23,040 nt of DNA, taken from Funneliformis mosseae. Its lineage: Eukaryota > Glomeromycota > Glomeromycetes > Glomerales > Glomeraceae. Shown here in pieces: positions 9,211 through 19,670 of the stretch. Both the position numbers and the translations under genes were made by a program. Position 1 is the stretch's first letter. The number at the start of each line of letters is the position of its first letter. The notes under the pieces were generated by a model. The model saw nothing but the letters and a program-made list of their open reading frames with translations, was not told the DNA's origin and searched no databases. The stretch is taken from positions 1 through 23,040 of the forward strand of contig CAJVPP010001077.1 of the NCBI GenBank assembly GCA_910592005.1. The letters are read 5' to 3'.

Positions 9211-9728
9211 TCAGATTAGATTTCTGTTTTCATATTGTATCAAAATACTAGCAGAAATCCAGCTGAAAAGGAACTTTACTATGCATATATTATTAGTTAC
9301 TGCCATGTGAAAGTAATATTACATCGAACATAATGCATTCGCTAATAAATATGCCAGAAAACCTAAAGAAATACATGACATCATATTCACATATCTACCA
9401 TGTTTATTGTTTACTGCCTTATCTGATTCGCTAATTTTTTCTTAGTACCAAAACTTCAAAGCTTCTTTTTTTACTCAACATCATCTGAGGGAATTTGTTT
9501 TAAAACTTGTTTTAAAATATTTTCAAAGTTCTCCACCTCCTTTTTAAGGACGCCTATCCATTCACCTTGTTCTACTTGTATATATAATACTGTGAATATT
9601 CTAATGATATTGAAGGGTTCTCTGGTTAAAAGGAACTCTTCCATGTTTAGATAAAATAATAAGTTAAATGTTAGTAAAAAGCTTGCTAGGCGAAGTAAAA
9701 AAATAATGTAAAGGTATAATAATTTCAC
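9211..9728 (-). pseudogene. Small membrane protein, one frameshift
   Basis: The ATG at 9726-9728 opens 85 stop-free codons. Residues 3-28 are strongly hydrophobic (LLYLYIIFLLRLASFLLTF), followed by a soluble part with an amphipathic helix (WIGVLKKEVENFENILKQVL). At 9471-9473 the frame meets TAA, but after a one-base shift in the poly-A stretch it continues as EALKFWY, a TAA, EKISESDKAVNNKHGRY and a second hydrophobic span (CISLGFLAYLLANAL), fading at TGA 9211-9213. The topology is two membrane segments flanking a soluble loop. No family recognised. It lies just upstream of the 7970-9139 gene on the same strand. Confidence 0.45.
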
Positions 9729-10316
9729 TATACTTCCCTTTTAAATAGCTCCATTTACGACTCTTTAGGCTTGCATTTATATTAGGGATATGTATATACA
9801 TACTTTTTTTTTCTTTATTTCACTTACTTGACCGCTCAATAATAAAGGCCTAGTAACATTATATAAATATACTCTAATCGAAATCTAGTAGGAATAGCCT
9901 CTAGCATCAGAGAAAATAAACTCATAAATAAATGCTATTCAGATAGATAGGGAAAAAATTCAAATTATTTTAGGGATCAGTTTATGTGTGAAATTATTTG
10001 TCACACAAGTATAGTTTCACAGATGATTTGCAGATTATTACATATTATATCATATATACTTTAACAAGAATCAGAAATACGTTTTATTTATATTGCACAT
10101 GCCTACATGCATTGGCTTTAAAACGTTTCGCATGGCTGGATAATATTTTATTAAGACAATATTTGGGATCTTTCTCGAAAAATACTTTATTAAAATTGTT
10201 ATACAGTATATTGTTAAGGATCTAATCCCACAGATCATGCATAGTACTTTTGGCTAATTTCACTAAGTGATTATTTATTATGTAATGCAAAAAATAAATT
10301 ATATTAGTTAAACCAG
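9729..10316. other. Gene-poor stretch with one weak plus-strand ORF
   Basis: AT-rich DNA with no recognised gene. A plus-strand frame of 75 codons is open at 9998-10225 (from a TTG; contains KNTLLKLLYSILLRI) and is hydrophobic and basic. The opposite strand shows a partly open frame (for example KILSSHAKRFKANAC), so the coding strand cannot be decided. I see no repeats or RNA-gene signals here. Confidence 0.25.
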
Positions 10317-11153
10317 TTAAACAATCATGATTTTTGTTTCATCTTTCAATCTTAACATTGTATCTTTTGGCTGATTAAGATAGTTTAAATTATTTTGTTT
10401 TGCATATTTAAATAAAATAAATATTTCACTTGTATTATTTCGGTAATTTAATGATTGATAAGAAATTAGTAAAATATAAGTTGGCTGGAAATTTGAAGCA
10501 TTTGATATAGTATTTTTTGTTATGGTTGCTTTAGATTGTGCATAATTTTTATAGCTAGTCATAAAATTTCCATCATAATCATAAGATATCAATGCTACTT
10601 TATCCTTTTCTGAGTGTGAGTTAGATTAGGAGAAAAGCTTTAGACGAAGGTGATTATTTTTAACCTCTTTTTGTAATATAAATTGTTTATATTGCTAGAT
10701 ATGAAATTTTCTTCTATCAATAGATTTAAGAATTTTTTCTTTTTTTGTATATTTATTCGAAATAGTATTTCCAGAAATACATTTCTTCAAGTAGTTATTT
10801 TGATAATAATTAGCTCTACTAAAACCATTTTCAGGTATAAAAACTAAGGAGTCACATATATTACAATATATGTAATTGATGAAAGACTATGGACTTTATC
10901 ATGTTCATATAAATTTCCATATATTATTATATATCTATTCTTAGAAAGAATTCTTAGATTCTCTTTAAGTATTTTTCTAAATAGATTACAGATGCAGGAG
11001 CACCACATTTCTGGTGTTTCATAATCATATCGTTCACCTAAAAGACATAATACTTCTAATATTCTTCTATATTTTTCAAAATTTATATCACTATAACCTA
11101 CAGAAATTAGCTTATATTGGGCTTTACTATCTAAATCTATAATAGTATTTTAG
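10317..11153 (-). pseudogene. Unrecognised protein of about 280 residues, decayed
   Basis: The most upstream readable part (near 11145) is TIIDLDSKAQYKLISVGYSD, followed by YDYETPEMWCSCICNLFRK and YIIIYGNLYEHDKVHSL. A frameshift near 10865 is followed by CNICDSLVFIPENGF and NYLKKCISGNTIS, then after two or three stops by ALISYDYDGNFMTSYKNYA and an open 91-codon end (ATG 10590-10592, TAA 10317-10319). Paired Cys motifs (CSCIC and CNIC) could bind metal. No clean start was found because the region above 11153 is AT-rich and repetitive. No family recognised. Confidence 0.45.
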
Positions 11154-11337
11154 TAGATTATAATAGATTATAATGATTTTAAAGTATTTTATCAATTTTA
11201 GCAATTTCACTGTTTTTTATTGATTTATAGTGATTTATAACAATTTGTAACAACTATATTATAATAAAATATCAGATTCATTTTTATTTAATTAACTTTA
11301 AGGTAGAAACAGATTTATAACTGATTTTTTGATTCGG
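11154..11337. repeat. Short AT-rich tandem echoes upstream of a pseudogene
   Basis: The motif agattataat repeats at about 11154-11174, and variants of tgatttata and aacaatttgtaac follow to about 11255. These look like degraded short tandem repeats in an intergenic spacer between two same-strand pseudogenes. No function can be read from them. Confidence 0.35.
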
Positions 11338-12029
11338 TTAAATTAGATCTAAGACATTATATACAACATGATCATCATTATATTATGGTATACCTGGCTT
11401 CTTTCTAGCATCTCGTTAGTCCTTAGCGCTCTTCTATCACTTTTAGTTTATAGATCTCTCATGATTAATAGAGGGTTTAGCCAGATGTACTTCACATAAT
11501 ATATTTATACAGAATGATCGACTAATTTTATACCAATGATTTCATAATAGCAAGGGCTTTTTCTATCCTCTACACCTTTATTTCATTAATTTATAATGCA
11601 GATGGTTATTTTCCTTAATTTATTCTTCATGTTCCCTAGTCAGATTCTACATAAAATAACTAATATTTCTTTATTATATTTAAGCAGTTGCTTTTGCAGA
11701 ATAATAATTTCATATTTAGTCTGATCATTAATTTCTATCATATGATCATCTGACTTGTTTTCTGTTTGGGATTTATTATCAGATGTTGAGCATTCTAGCT
11801 AACTTTGAGATCATGATTTTTTCTGATCCATAACTTTGTGACTCCAGTCTAATGATTTCTGGTAAATCTCTAATGTATAGTGCAAATAATCTTCTATCTG
11901 CCTATTTTTCTCTAAAATCTGATTTAGAAGAATAGGTTTATGTGAATGATTTAGAAGCCTTTAGTATGCTCTATCTTTTATACTTACTGGAAGCTTATCT
12001 ATAATATAATTATAATCTGGATAGAACAT
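11338..12029 (-). pseudogene. Unrecognised protein of about 225 residues, decayed
   Basis: From the ATG at 12027-12029 the frame reads MFYPDYNYIIDKLPVSIKD, then LNQILEKNRQIEDYLHYTL and a polar linker (SDNKSQTENKSDDHM). It holds TAA, TGA and TAG codons in Gln-like or Trp-like places. Near 11650 a frameshift moves the signal to LTREHEE, then CEVHLAKPSINHERS and a conserved-looking end, RDARKKPGIP-stop-YNDDHVVYNV, finishing at TAA 11338-11340. The basic KKPGIP/YNDDHVVYNV end suggests a motif worth searching with, but I do not recognise the family. Confidence 0.45.
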
Positions 12030-12293
12030 TATACTTAGATATTTTGCACGCAAAAAAAATTTTGCATACAAAAATTTATTATTATTATTTAAAAATAACA
12101 TTTAGAGTTTTATTAAAAAATTTTAGATAAATGCCTTAGTTTTAACGCCTTCAGTCTGGCTAAAAAATATATAAAAAAAAGAAATAGTTAGAAAATAGCG
12201 TTTGAAAAAAATGATGCACAAAAAGTCATAAATACTCTAAAAAGGAAGGAGTTTTCAGATTCTAGGTCATAAATAAGAGTCTTAACACTATTT
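12030..12293. other. AT-rich spacer, nothing seen
   Basis: This stretch holds runs of A and T and short trinucleotide repeats (att)n near 12075-12090. I see no coding frame, RNA gene or inverted repeat of note. Confidence 0.3.
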
Positions 12294-12899
12294 TTATTTC
12301 ATATTATTATCCCTATTACTATTACTACTGCTACTGCTACTACTATTATTATTTGCAAAACTAACTACTCTTTTTCCTTCTTTTTTAAGCCATGGGATGA
12401 TTTTATCCATTGTTGTAGTTCTTGGGGTTTTTTGATATCGATAGAAGTTAGCTAATGTAACTGAACTAAGACTGATTTCTTGAGATAATATATTATACAT
12501 CTGTGTAGGGGATTTTTTTCCTTTTTTTCTTCTTTGATCAAAAATGGCTGTAAACTCGTATCAGTACATTTTGAGCTCATTATTGAAGACAGATCAATGA
12601 CTTGTGAATACATAATTTGTAGAAGATTCAGCTAGAAAAAATAAAATACGTTAGAAGAAAACAGAATGCTAAAAAATAATTATACAAATAAATATTATAC
12701 CTCGTAATATTGCATCATTCCTATTATCCCTCTATTCATTTTCTGTACATATCCTTTGAATTTCATTGTTTAATACCAAAATGAATCCCTCAAGATCATT
12801 ATTTCTCCTGGATTGTTGCTTGCGAAAGTAGATGAAACCTCCTGCAAGAATAATATATGTAAAAAAATTTTCTGAAAAAAAGATTTGAAACCTCTCCAT
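12294..12899 (-). pseudogene. Helix-turn-helix-like protein with N-terminal membrane segment, poly-Ser tail and candidate intron
   Basis: The putative start is the ATG at 12897-12899 (MERFQIFFSEN), followed by a hydrophobic span (YIILAGGFIYF) and a charged helix (NNDLEGFILVLNNEIQ). A 69-base segment at 12632-12700 has the marks of a small fungal intron: GT at the 5' side, TTCTAAC about 18 bases before the 3' AG. Being a multiple of three it keeps the frame either way. Downstream, KMY-TGA-YEFTAIFDQRRKK leads into MYNILSQEISLSSVTLANFY (open from 12500), with helix-turn-helix spacing, then DKIIPWLKKEGKRVVSF and a poly-Ser tail coded by a trinucleotide repeat (12305-12350). Only three stops (TAG, TGA, TGA) are seen in the A frame. 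A second frame between 12710 and 12860 is nearly open, so the exon 1 assignment is uncertain. Confidence 0.45.
12632..12700 (-). other. Candidate spliceosomal intron, 69 bases
   Basis: Read on the minus strand it begins GTATAATATT and ends TTTTTTCTAG, with a TTCTAAC branch-site-like heptamer upstream of the AG. Size and signals fit short fungal introns. Splicing would remove two in-frame stops. Its length of 23 codons means it does not alter the frame, so readthrough as a hydrophobic coding segment is the alternative. Confidence 0.4.
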
Positions 12900-13093
12900 T
12901 GTTAAGAAATCTTAGCATATTGCTTTATAGATTATTACTATAGTATAGAAGAATATGAATAGGAAGATGTTTATAGATGATAGCATTTTATTATTTATTA
13001 GATTGTGAATTGATTAAGGTATGCATAAGTTTTTTTATTTTCTTACTGGAAGCTTTCAACTAACCCAGTGTTTTTATATTCAAGTTTTTTTTG

Positions 13094-13296
13094 CAATTGA
13101 TAGATGCAAACATCACAAAATATGAAAGTCCTGAATTTTCACTGACTGATCCTAAGTTGCAAATTAATCTAGTAGGTGATCAGTCAAAGGTATTTCACCA
13201 AAAAATTTAACACTATTCATATGTAAAGATAATCAAGGAACTATATATAATTTTGAGAATATGCGAGAAAGTTTAAAAATAAATTATTATGTGTAG
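13094..13296 (+). pseudogene. Fragment of an unrecognised plus-strand gene
   Basis: Thirty-eight open codons read QLIDANITKYESPEFSLTD, then LVGDQSKVFHQKI before a TAA at 13208-13210. A one-base shift continues as LTLFICKDNQGTIYNFENM to TAG 13294-13296. The composition is protein-like and the two parts join naturally with one indel. No start codon was found, and the region upstream to 13000 shows nothing clear. It is isolated on the plus strand among minus-strand genes. Confidence 0.35.
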
Positions 13297-13987
13297 TTAT
13301 TTGTTTCCGTAATATATGTAATGATTACTATAATATTATTGCGTATTATTTATCAAGCATAATCAATTTATAAAGGATGAACCTTATGTCCAAGCTCGTT
13401 GAAACTGGCAGAAACTGACAGGACAGTCGCATAAGACAAATCTGCCAAATCTGCCATATCTGTCAAATAGGACATACTTAATATTTATTATATTTCTATT
13501 ATTTATATCATTATTATCATTTATAACATATTTAATATAATTAGCATATCTGTTAGCTCTGTTATTATTGTCAGTAGTATCATAAATATTATAGATTTTC
13601 TTTAATTGTATTTTTCTATATAAAGAGCATGAAAATGCCTTAGAAAAAGAACAGATTCCAACAAGATTCCAGACAGATTCCTACAAGTTCTTAATATTGT
13701 ATTCAATATACATTTAACAACAATAATAAACACCTTTAACACTTTGCAAACATAAAACTTATAATTTATTTCTTGTTAACTAAATAAACTCTAATAAACA
13801 GCGTATCAAATTGATTAGATTTAAGTCATAGCTATTGCCTCCCTGACTTCAAATCATAGTTAACTTATTTGATAGAAAGAGTAACGTTAACATCGTCCAA
13901 TTACACAGAAGCAGGATTAGCATCATATTTGGCTGGATTGTATAATGGCAAATTTCCCTAAATCAGAAAAAATATAACTATTAATTA
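13297..13987. other. Gene-free stretch with short direct and inverted repeats
   Basis: No coding frame was seen on either strand. At 13441-13465 the motif tctgcc(a) repeats three times (tctgccaaat, ctgccatat, ctgtcaaat). The inverse, tggcaga, lies at 13406-13412, so 13406-13447 could form a hairpin. At 13651-13687 agattcc repeats three times with aacaag or tacaag between. The remainder is AT-rich simple sequence. Confidence 0.4.
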
Positions 13988-14308
13988 TCATCGAATTTCA
14001 TTTAGAGCTTTTAGGTCTATTAGCTACTATCACTTTTCTCTTAGAACTGAATAATAAAATACCTCTACCAGCTTGTAAAATGCATTTAGAATATTATTAT
14101 TCAGATATTTTCTAATCAAATCTATAGTGACATTGGCAGTTAAAACTATTTTAGCTAATACCTTAATCATAGACATTACATCCTCTGTATTTTTAAAAAG
14201 GTTGTGCAAAATTAGAACTTATACAAGATCATTAATATATCTTCTGCTGTGTATATCATAGACTGGATTATGGTGAAAACTATTATTAAATAAATATTCA
14301 GTTATCAT
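13988..14308 (-). pseudogene. Small unrecognised protein, 107 codons, just downstream of PolB
   Basis: The ATG at 14306-14308 (MITEYLFNNSFHHNPVYDI) opens a frame that has no indel to TGA-TAA at 13985-13990. It is interrupted by one TAA and, near the end, by TGA, TAG and TAG in succession. The body (VMSMIKVLAKIVLTANVTID) is helical and hydrophobic without being a clear membrane segment. Being on the same strand and 70 bases after PolB it was probably cotranscribed or adjacent in the element. Not recognised. Confidence 0.45.
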
Positions 14309-14380
14309 CTTTTCTATAACTGAATATTTATCACATCAGAAAAAAAAATAATATAATAATATATGCAATTTAACTACTTA

Positions 14381-17300
14381 TCACTATCTAGCTTATGTAG
14401 GTGAACTAGATATGTGAAATACACATTCATTTTGATACTTCTCTAGAAGCTTAGCCCTTATAGCTCTTTTTTTAATCTCTTTATGGGAAATATCATCTTT
14501 GACCATATTCTTATAAATTATAATACACCAATATTTATATGGTAAAGTAATTATCTCATCAGATAGAATCCAGCATTTAGTATCTATTGGGCAGAAGACC
14601 TTTTTCTTAGATTCAATTAGAGATAATACATGATCTTTTAATCAGATACTCACATTTTTAACATAAACACTTCTTTACTAAAAAGATAATCTTGATAAAC
14701 TAGAGTCATAAGGTCTGCCTCAGTTCACATAGTTAATTCCTTAGCTTCTTGCTTCAATAATAAGGACTTATCTATCAGATTATCTAGCAAGAATCTCTCT
14801 AAAGATGATATATATGTATCTATTGCCATCTTACTCATAATTTTTTATTAATCCCTTATGCTTAGACTTTGTGAACTTATCAGCTAAAATATAGTGGTAT
14901 AATTTAGAACGAATATACATAGATTCTGTAATTATATTTCCTGAAGTCACATCTTTATAAAAGCCTATAGTTTTAGAATTATTAAAATCAAAGAGATCTG
15001 AACGCTCAGCTATGTCTTTATAAATATCTTCAGTCTCAACTTGAAATATAAAGGAATCACTATCCATATAGCTAAGCTGGACCTTATCACCATATCTCTC
15101 CTTTATATATCTATATCAGAAGTGATACATGTGAAGCTTGTTAAGACCTAATACTGATACCCCAACTATTATAGGTTTACTGAGAGTCACGCTGGCTTTT
15201 CCCATATGCACTCCTACTAGTATATCTTCAAGCTGTCTACCATAACTTATTTAAGAATACCTTTTCATCTCGCTCATTAATCATCTTCATGAGCTTGACA
15301 TCTTAATATTTGCAGATATTTTTTATAGTCTTACTATATACAGAATTATTCATGAGCTTGAAGAAGTCTTTTTCAAAGATATTCTTAGCCTTTTATCATT
15401 TTTCTGTATTGAATGCAATATATGAGGTAAGCCAATTAGTCTGGTTAAAGAAAAGGATCTCTAAAACCTCATTTACAATCATGCCTAACTTCACATAGTA
15501 TTAGAACTCTTAGTAATAGATGACATAACCATTTCTCAGGCCAAGATGAGGGACTAACTTTTCTGTTTTAGAGAAGCGTTCACTATCCAAGTTATTCACA
15601 AGTTTTGTATTATATGGATTTAGCCAATTTTTTTTTATAGTGATATTCTTTATTACTAGAGGCAAATCTCTCAAATAATCATAGATCTTAAAAGGGAAAT
15701 GGACCTTAATGTTTAAGAAATATTCACATGAGACATTTGATTTAGTCTTAAGAATTTTTTTGAGATATTTCTTTTGCATAGCTGAATTCTTAAGTAAATA
15801 CTCCTGACTAGCCTTCCATTGATAATTTTCAATAGGTAAGAACTAATTCATAGCCTAGCCATAAAGATTATTTGTATTAACATATGAGATCCATAATGTG
15901 AGTTTAGATAGGTTGAATGTTTTACCCATTTTAGGATTATTGGCCTTGAAATATCGCTTACAAGCCTTAGATATGCTACCTCTCTTGGCCTTTTTGATAA
16001 AGTTATGCATTGACATATCTGTAAATAGCTTAATCTTAACTTCAGTCTTCTTAAGTATTGTATTTCAGGATAAAGATGGGCTGAAATATAGTGGCTGAAA
16101 TCAAGTTCATAATATTTTATGCATGTCTTTCAGAATTGAGTCCAGACATCAGCAAGAGAGAGTACGTTAATTTTAAGATAAAGATCATAGTACTCACCTA
16201 AATTCTTACAGTTGAATGTATTCCATACTTTTTGAATATGTTGATAGTCCTTTTGCAAGATCTTTCCTTTTAGATTGTAGTAATTTGTGAATTGGTAAGA
16301 GCTCTGTTTCCAAGAATCTATCTTGAGAATTTATATAGTCATAGGGGTATATCCCCTTATGAGTTGCTAGAGAAATTTGATTTAAAGTAAAGTCTTTAAA
16401 GTGCTAGTTAGTGATTGGATAGTCATTATCCAAGTTTTTTGTAAGATTGGCCAAGCTATTATTCATAAACTGCTGACTATCTATATATTTAAGCTGGCCT
16501 ACTTTCATAGACTTATACTGCTCAAATGTTTCAGCTATAACTTTGATCTGATATGCATTAACTGAATGTTTAAAAGATTTACAGACTAGATGAGAGTCAT
16601 ACCCTTAGAAGTTATGAAAGACTACTAGGATTGGGGTCTTCTATAGCTCAATCTGGAATTTGAGATTGCAATCTCTATGAGCTGATTCACTAAACTTATC
16701 TGTAATATGGTAGTGATCTTATACCTTATCAGCTTTAGCTTTTTCACTAGCAATCACCTTGATTATTTTTTCAATAGTTGTTTGTATACTAGCTGACTTT
16801 TTATCAAATTTTCTAGCTTCTCTTTAAGACTAACTATTTTGCTTTCTAGATATTCTATTTTCTCTATATCAATAGCAAACTTACCTTTACAGATTCAACA
16901 AATATCAGTCTTAGTAAATTTCTTTTTGTTCTCTTCAGTCTCAATTCGATCTGCTTTAATAGCTAAGACTTTATTGATATAGACTAGCTCTTGATCAATC
17001 TTTCAAATGAATTCTTGTATAGCATTTTCTTCACGATATAGAAATGAACCCATACATCTCCAGTATCGATCCAGTGAACAATATAACAGAAACTGTTTAC
17101 CTTCTGCTCAACAAGCTTACGCATTTACCTACCATAGGATTTGAACAGTTTTATTATCCTACTTGAGCAATCCCACTTCTTATTATCAGCCTCAAAGTCT
17201 GCTATAATTACACATGAAGAATTAATCATTCAGCCATAATTCTTGAACTGCTCAAAATCATTAACCCCTTTTATTAGTAGATTAACTCTTTAGGTCGTCT

Positions 17301-19349
17301 CTCCTAATCTGAAACAATATTCTTAATGATAGTCTAAAGATTTTTCTAAAGGAAAACTAAATGTACAACATCTGCAAAAATGCCTCTTTTCTTTATGTGT
17401 AGTATCTCTAAATACTAATCCGTTAATATTTTTGATCTATAGGAAGTAATTCTTTTGCCTATACTTATCTGTATCCTTTAATTTAATAATATCTATAAGG
17501 TTAAGAGATCGATTATATATGATTTTTTATAATTCTTACTAATAATTACTGTCTTTGAAGTAGCTGTTTTTTTATTCCACTCCTAGATATTGATTGAAAT
17601 ATCTGGATTCATCTCCTCTATCTTATTAAATATACGCGAACAAATTGAAATAGGTATAGGAATTCTATTAAGCTTAGTCTTTTCTAAATATTTTCAAAGA
17701 CTTCAATATATTCGTCTACCAAGGTAGTCTGTAATTCCATCCTAATATGCGAAATAATAATCTAATGCTTTCCAAAAACAATTATCTGTTGGCTTGCCCA
17801 TAACCAGATCAATAATGTCTGAATTATCTGGGTTTGATAATACACTTTGTGTTAGCAAGCTTCTTGGGTGTGAACTTATAGGATTCTTTAGTGACTCGAC
17901 GGTATGTATAAGATTCTATTAATACTATTTCTAGCTGGAAAAGGATTTTACCAGACTCTTCCTTTAAGTATTTTTCGATCTTTTCATCGATTTCTCTGAC
18001 AGAAATGGTATATGCTCATCTATATTATTTTCTGAGAGAAGTATGTGCTGATTCCCTCTATGATATGAATAGTAATAGTTAATTTCATAGTTTTTTTTGT
18101 TTATTATGTCACCACTTCTAAGATATTTGTATTTTATATATGTAGCATATATGTTCATTGCTGATTTTATTTGATCCTTTCTTCAAAGCTCCTTTTTAAG
18201 AATATTTGTAATCTGTTTACAAGCTGATGCAATTAGCTGGAACATGTATAGAATATCTGCATATTTTTTTTATTATTTTAACGTGAATTAAAAGCATATA
18301 CTAGATTTTTGATAGATGGAATAATGGCTTCTCACGTAGTTTGATATCTTAAAGAAGAGTGAGATCTAGCTGAATTACGAATTCTTTCTAAGAATTTTAT
18401 CTCATCATAGGATGGCTTGACTATTACTTCTTTTACTTCAAATACCTTTATATTATATGTTTTCCCTTTTTTATGATAAATCAATCAGAAATAATCCCTA
18501 GAAGCATACTCCTTTATATTTTATATTCTTGCCTTTCAGATAAAGGTAGATTTTCTATCTTTTCTAACCTATTCTTTTCTTCTTCCTGCTCAATCTCAGA
18601 TAATGTTAGAAATCTAGCTTCTTCAGAATCATGATGCTCTTTATCTCACTTTTCAGCCTCTTTGTTAGTAATAAATTACCTATCATGTCTTAAAAATATA
18701 GTTTTAAACTACTCTGTATTTATATAAGATAAAGACTTCCATTGCTCTTCTTCTCTATATGCTTAGGTAGCTGGACCAGGATTTGCTTCTTTTACTTATT
18801 CTTTAATCTGTATAGTAAGCGTTTGTGTTTTCTCTTGAGAAATAATTTCTTTGAAAGTCTCTTCGTCTGCCTATAATAGATCATGATATAGACACTGATA
18901 TGCTTTTAAATTTAGTGATAAATCACGTTCTTCACTAGTAATTTTGACCCACTTTTGATATAATTTTGCGTCCTATATTTTTAAATGCTTTCTAGATTTT
19001 TTTGCATGTCTATCAATATACTTACCCTCTCTATATGCTTGGATTGATAGATCAGGATCACCTTCTTGATCTTTGTCTTGCAGAATTGAGGCTTGCATTT
19101 TAAGAATAGACTCAATTTTTTCTCTTCTTCAATCCTTTTTTTAAACATAGACTACTGAAGCAGGAGTTGGTGATCGAGATCTAGGAATAGGATTTTCTTG
19201 GTCTTTAACCTGTAGATTAGGGTCTTGTATTATTAAAGGTAAATGACATTAATTTTTTGTATTTGCATAATGCTGACGAAGCTTTTGTGATGTGGCTAAA
19301 ACTTTTTTACAGCAAATACATTCACAATTTTTTTATTCACTCTTGTCAT
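14381..19349 (-). pseudogene. polB: Family-B, protein-primed DNA polymerase of Polinton/Maverick type with long N-terminal extension, decayed
   Basis: This is the replicative polymerase of the element. It starts at an ATG (19347-19349); after an indel in an A-run it shows a Cys-rich finger (CICCKKVL, LRQHY), then about 500 variable residues. The core has a finger (CRCCTFSF, 17355-17390), Exo I DFEA (Asp 17197-17199, Glu 17191-17193), CWIC-like and DHYHIT segments, FHNF-stop-GYDSHLV, QKVWNTFNCK, Exo III YLKIN, motif A remnant NTNNLYG, KLVP, FEKDFFKLMNNSVY, and motif C as MDSDS (15056-15067). The C-terminal WILSDEIITLPY end fits the family. Damage: catalytic Asp to Asn in Exo III (16166-16168) and motif A (15876-15878), Gly to Ser after NNSVY (15333-15335), Cys to Tyr in DHCH (16710-16712), many stops, and frameshifts near 19330, 17990, 17490, 17040, 16800, 16270, 15250, 14830 and 14660. 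Nearly full length but dead. Confidence 0.9.
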
Positions 19350-19460
19350 GATACTATCTTAAGTCTAACCTCTAATATATCATGTAAACTTTTACTCAAT
19401 TTAAAATATTTAATTCTATAACCCTTTTATTTAATTACTTTTTTTTCTATTTTCGAATTT

Positions 19461-19670
19461 ATGAAAAAATAGGCTAAGAAGCGCTGACTGTGCTCTGCTT
19501 GTAGTAGATCTATAAAGATAGATAATAGTTTATGTAACAATTATAATAAGAGCAAATATCAGATCCGTCATATAAACAAGCTTCAGAATAAGGCTAGGTA
19601 ATTAGATCAAGTATACTTTTCAGGTGAGACTTCGAATTATATAAATTTTAAACTCGACTCAATTTAACTT
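19461..19670 (+). pseudogene. Small Cys-rich (zinc-ribbon-like) protein, divergent from PolB
   Basis: The ATG at 19461 opens a frame with TAG and TGA early (MKK-TAG-AKKR-TGA) and a TAA later, but no indel. LCSACSRSIKIDNSLC has the spacing of a zinc-binding ribbon, and the region after it (YQIRHINKLQNKAR) is basic. It is short, divergent from the polymerase gene, and runs into the ACTCGA-rich satellite, where its true end cannot be told. A nucleic-acid-binding role is possible, by composition only. Confidence 0.35.

Noticed and set aside
7665..10592. Stop-free ORFs (7665-7952, 9471-9728, 10317-10592) as genes still under selection
   Set aside because: They encode proteins with few Gln or Trp codons, so they would be spared by this mutation type; openness alone does not show selection, and two of the three continue past frameshifts.
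12305..12350. Trinucleotide microsatellite as a separate feature
   Set aside because: It is in frame as the poly-Ser tail of the helix-turn-helix protein and is described there.
15310..16098. Plus-strand ORFs at 15310-15498 and 15898-16098
   Set aside because: Antisense shadows of PolB, whose family motifs are read on the minus strand at the same place.
14381..19349. Linear mitochondrial plasmid (PolB with TGA = Trp)
   Set aside because: TAA and TAG are as common in frame as TGA, no plasmid RNA polymerase is seen, and an RVE integrase and Gypsy element are present, which point to nuclear transposons.
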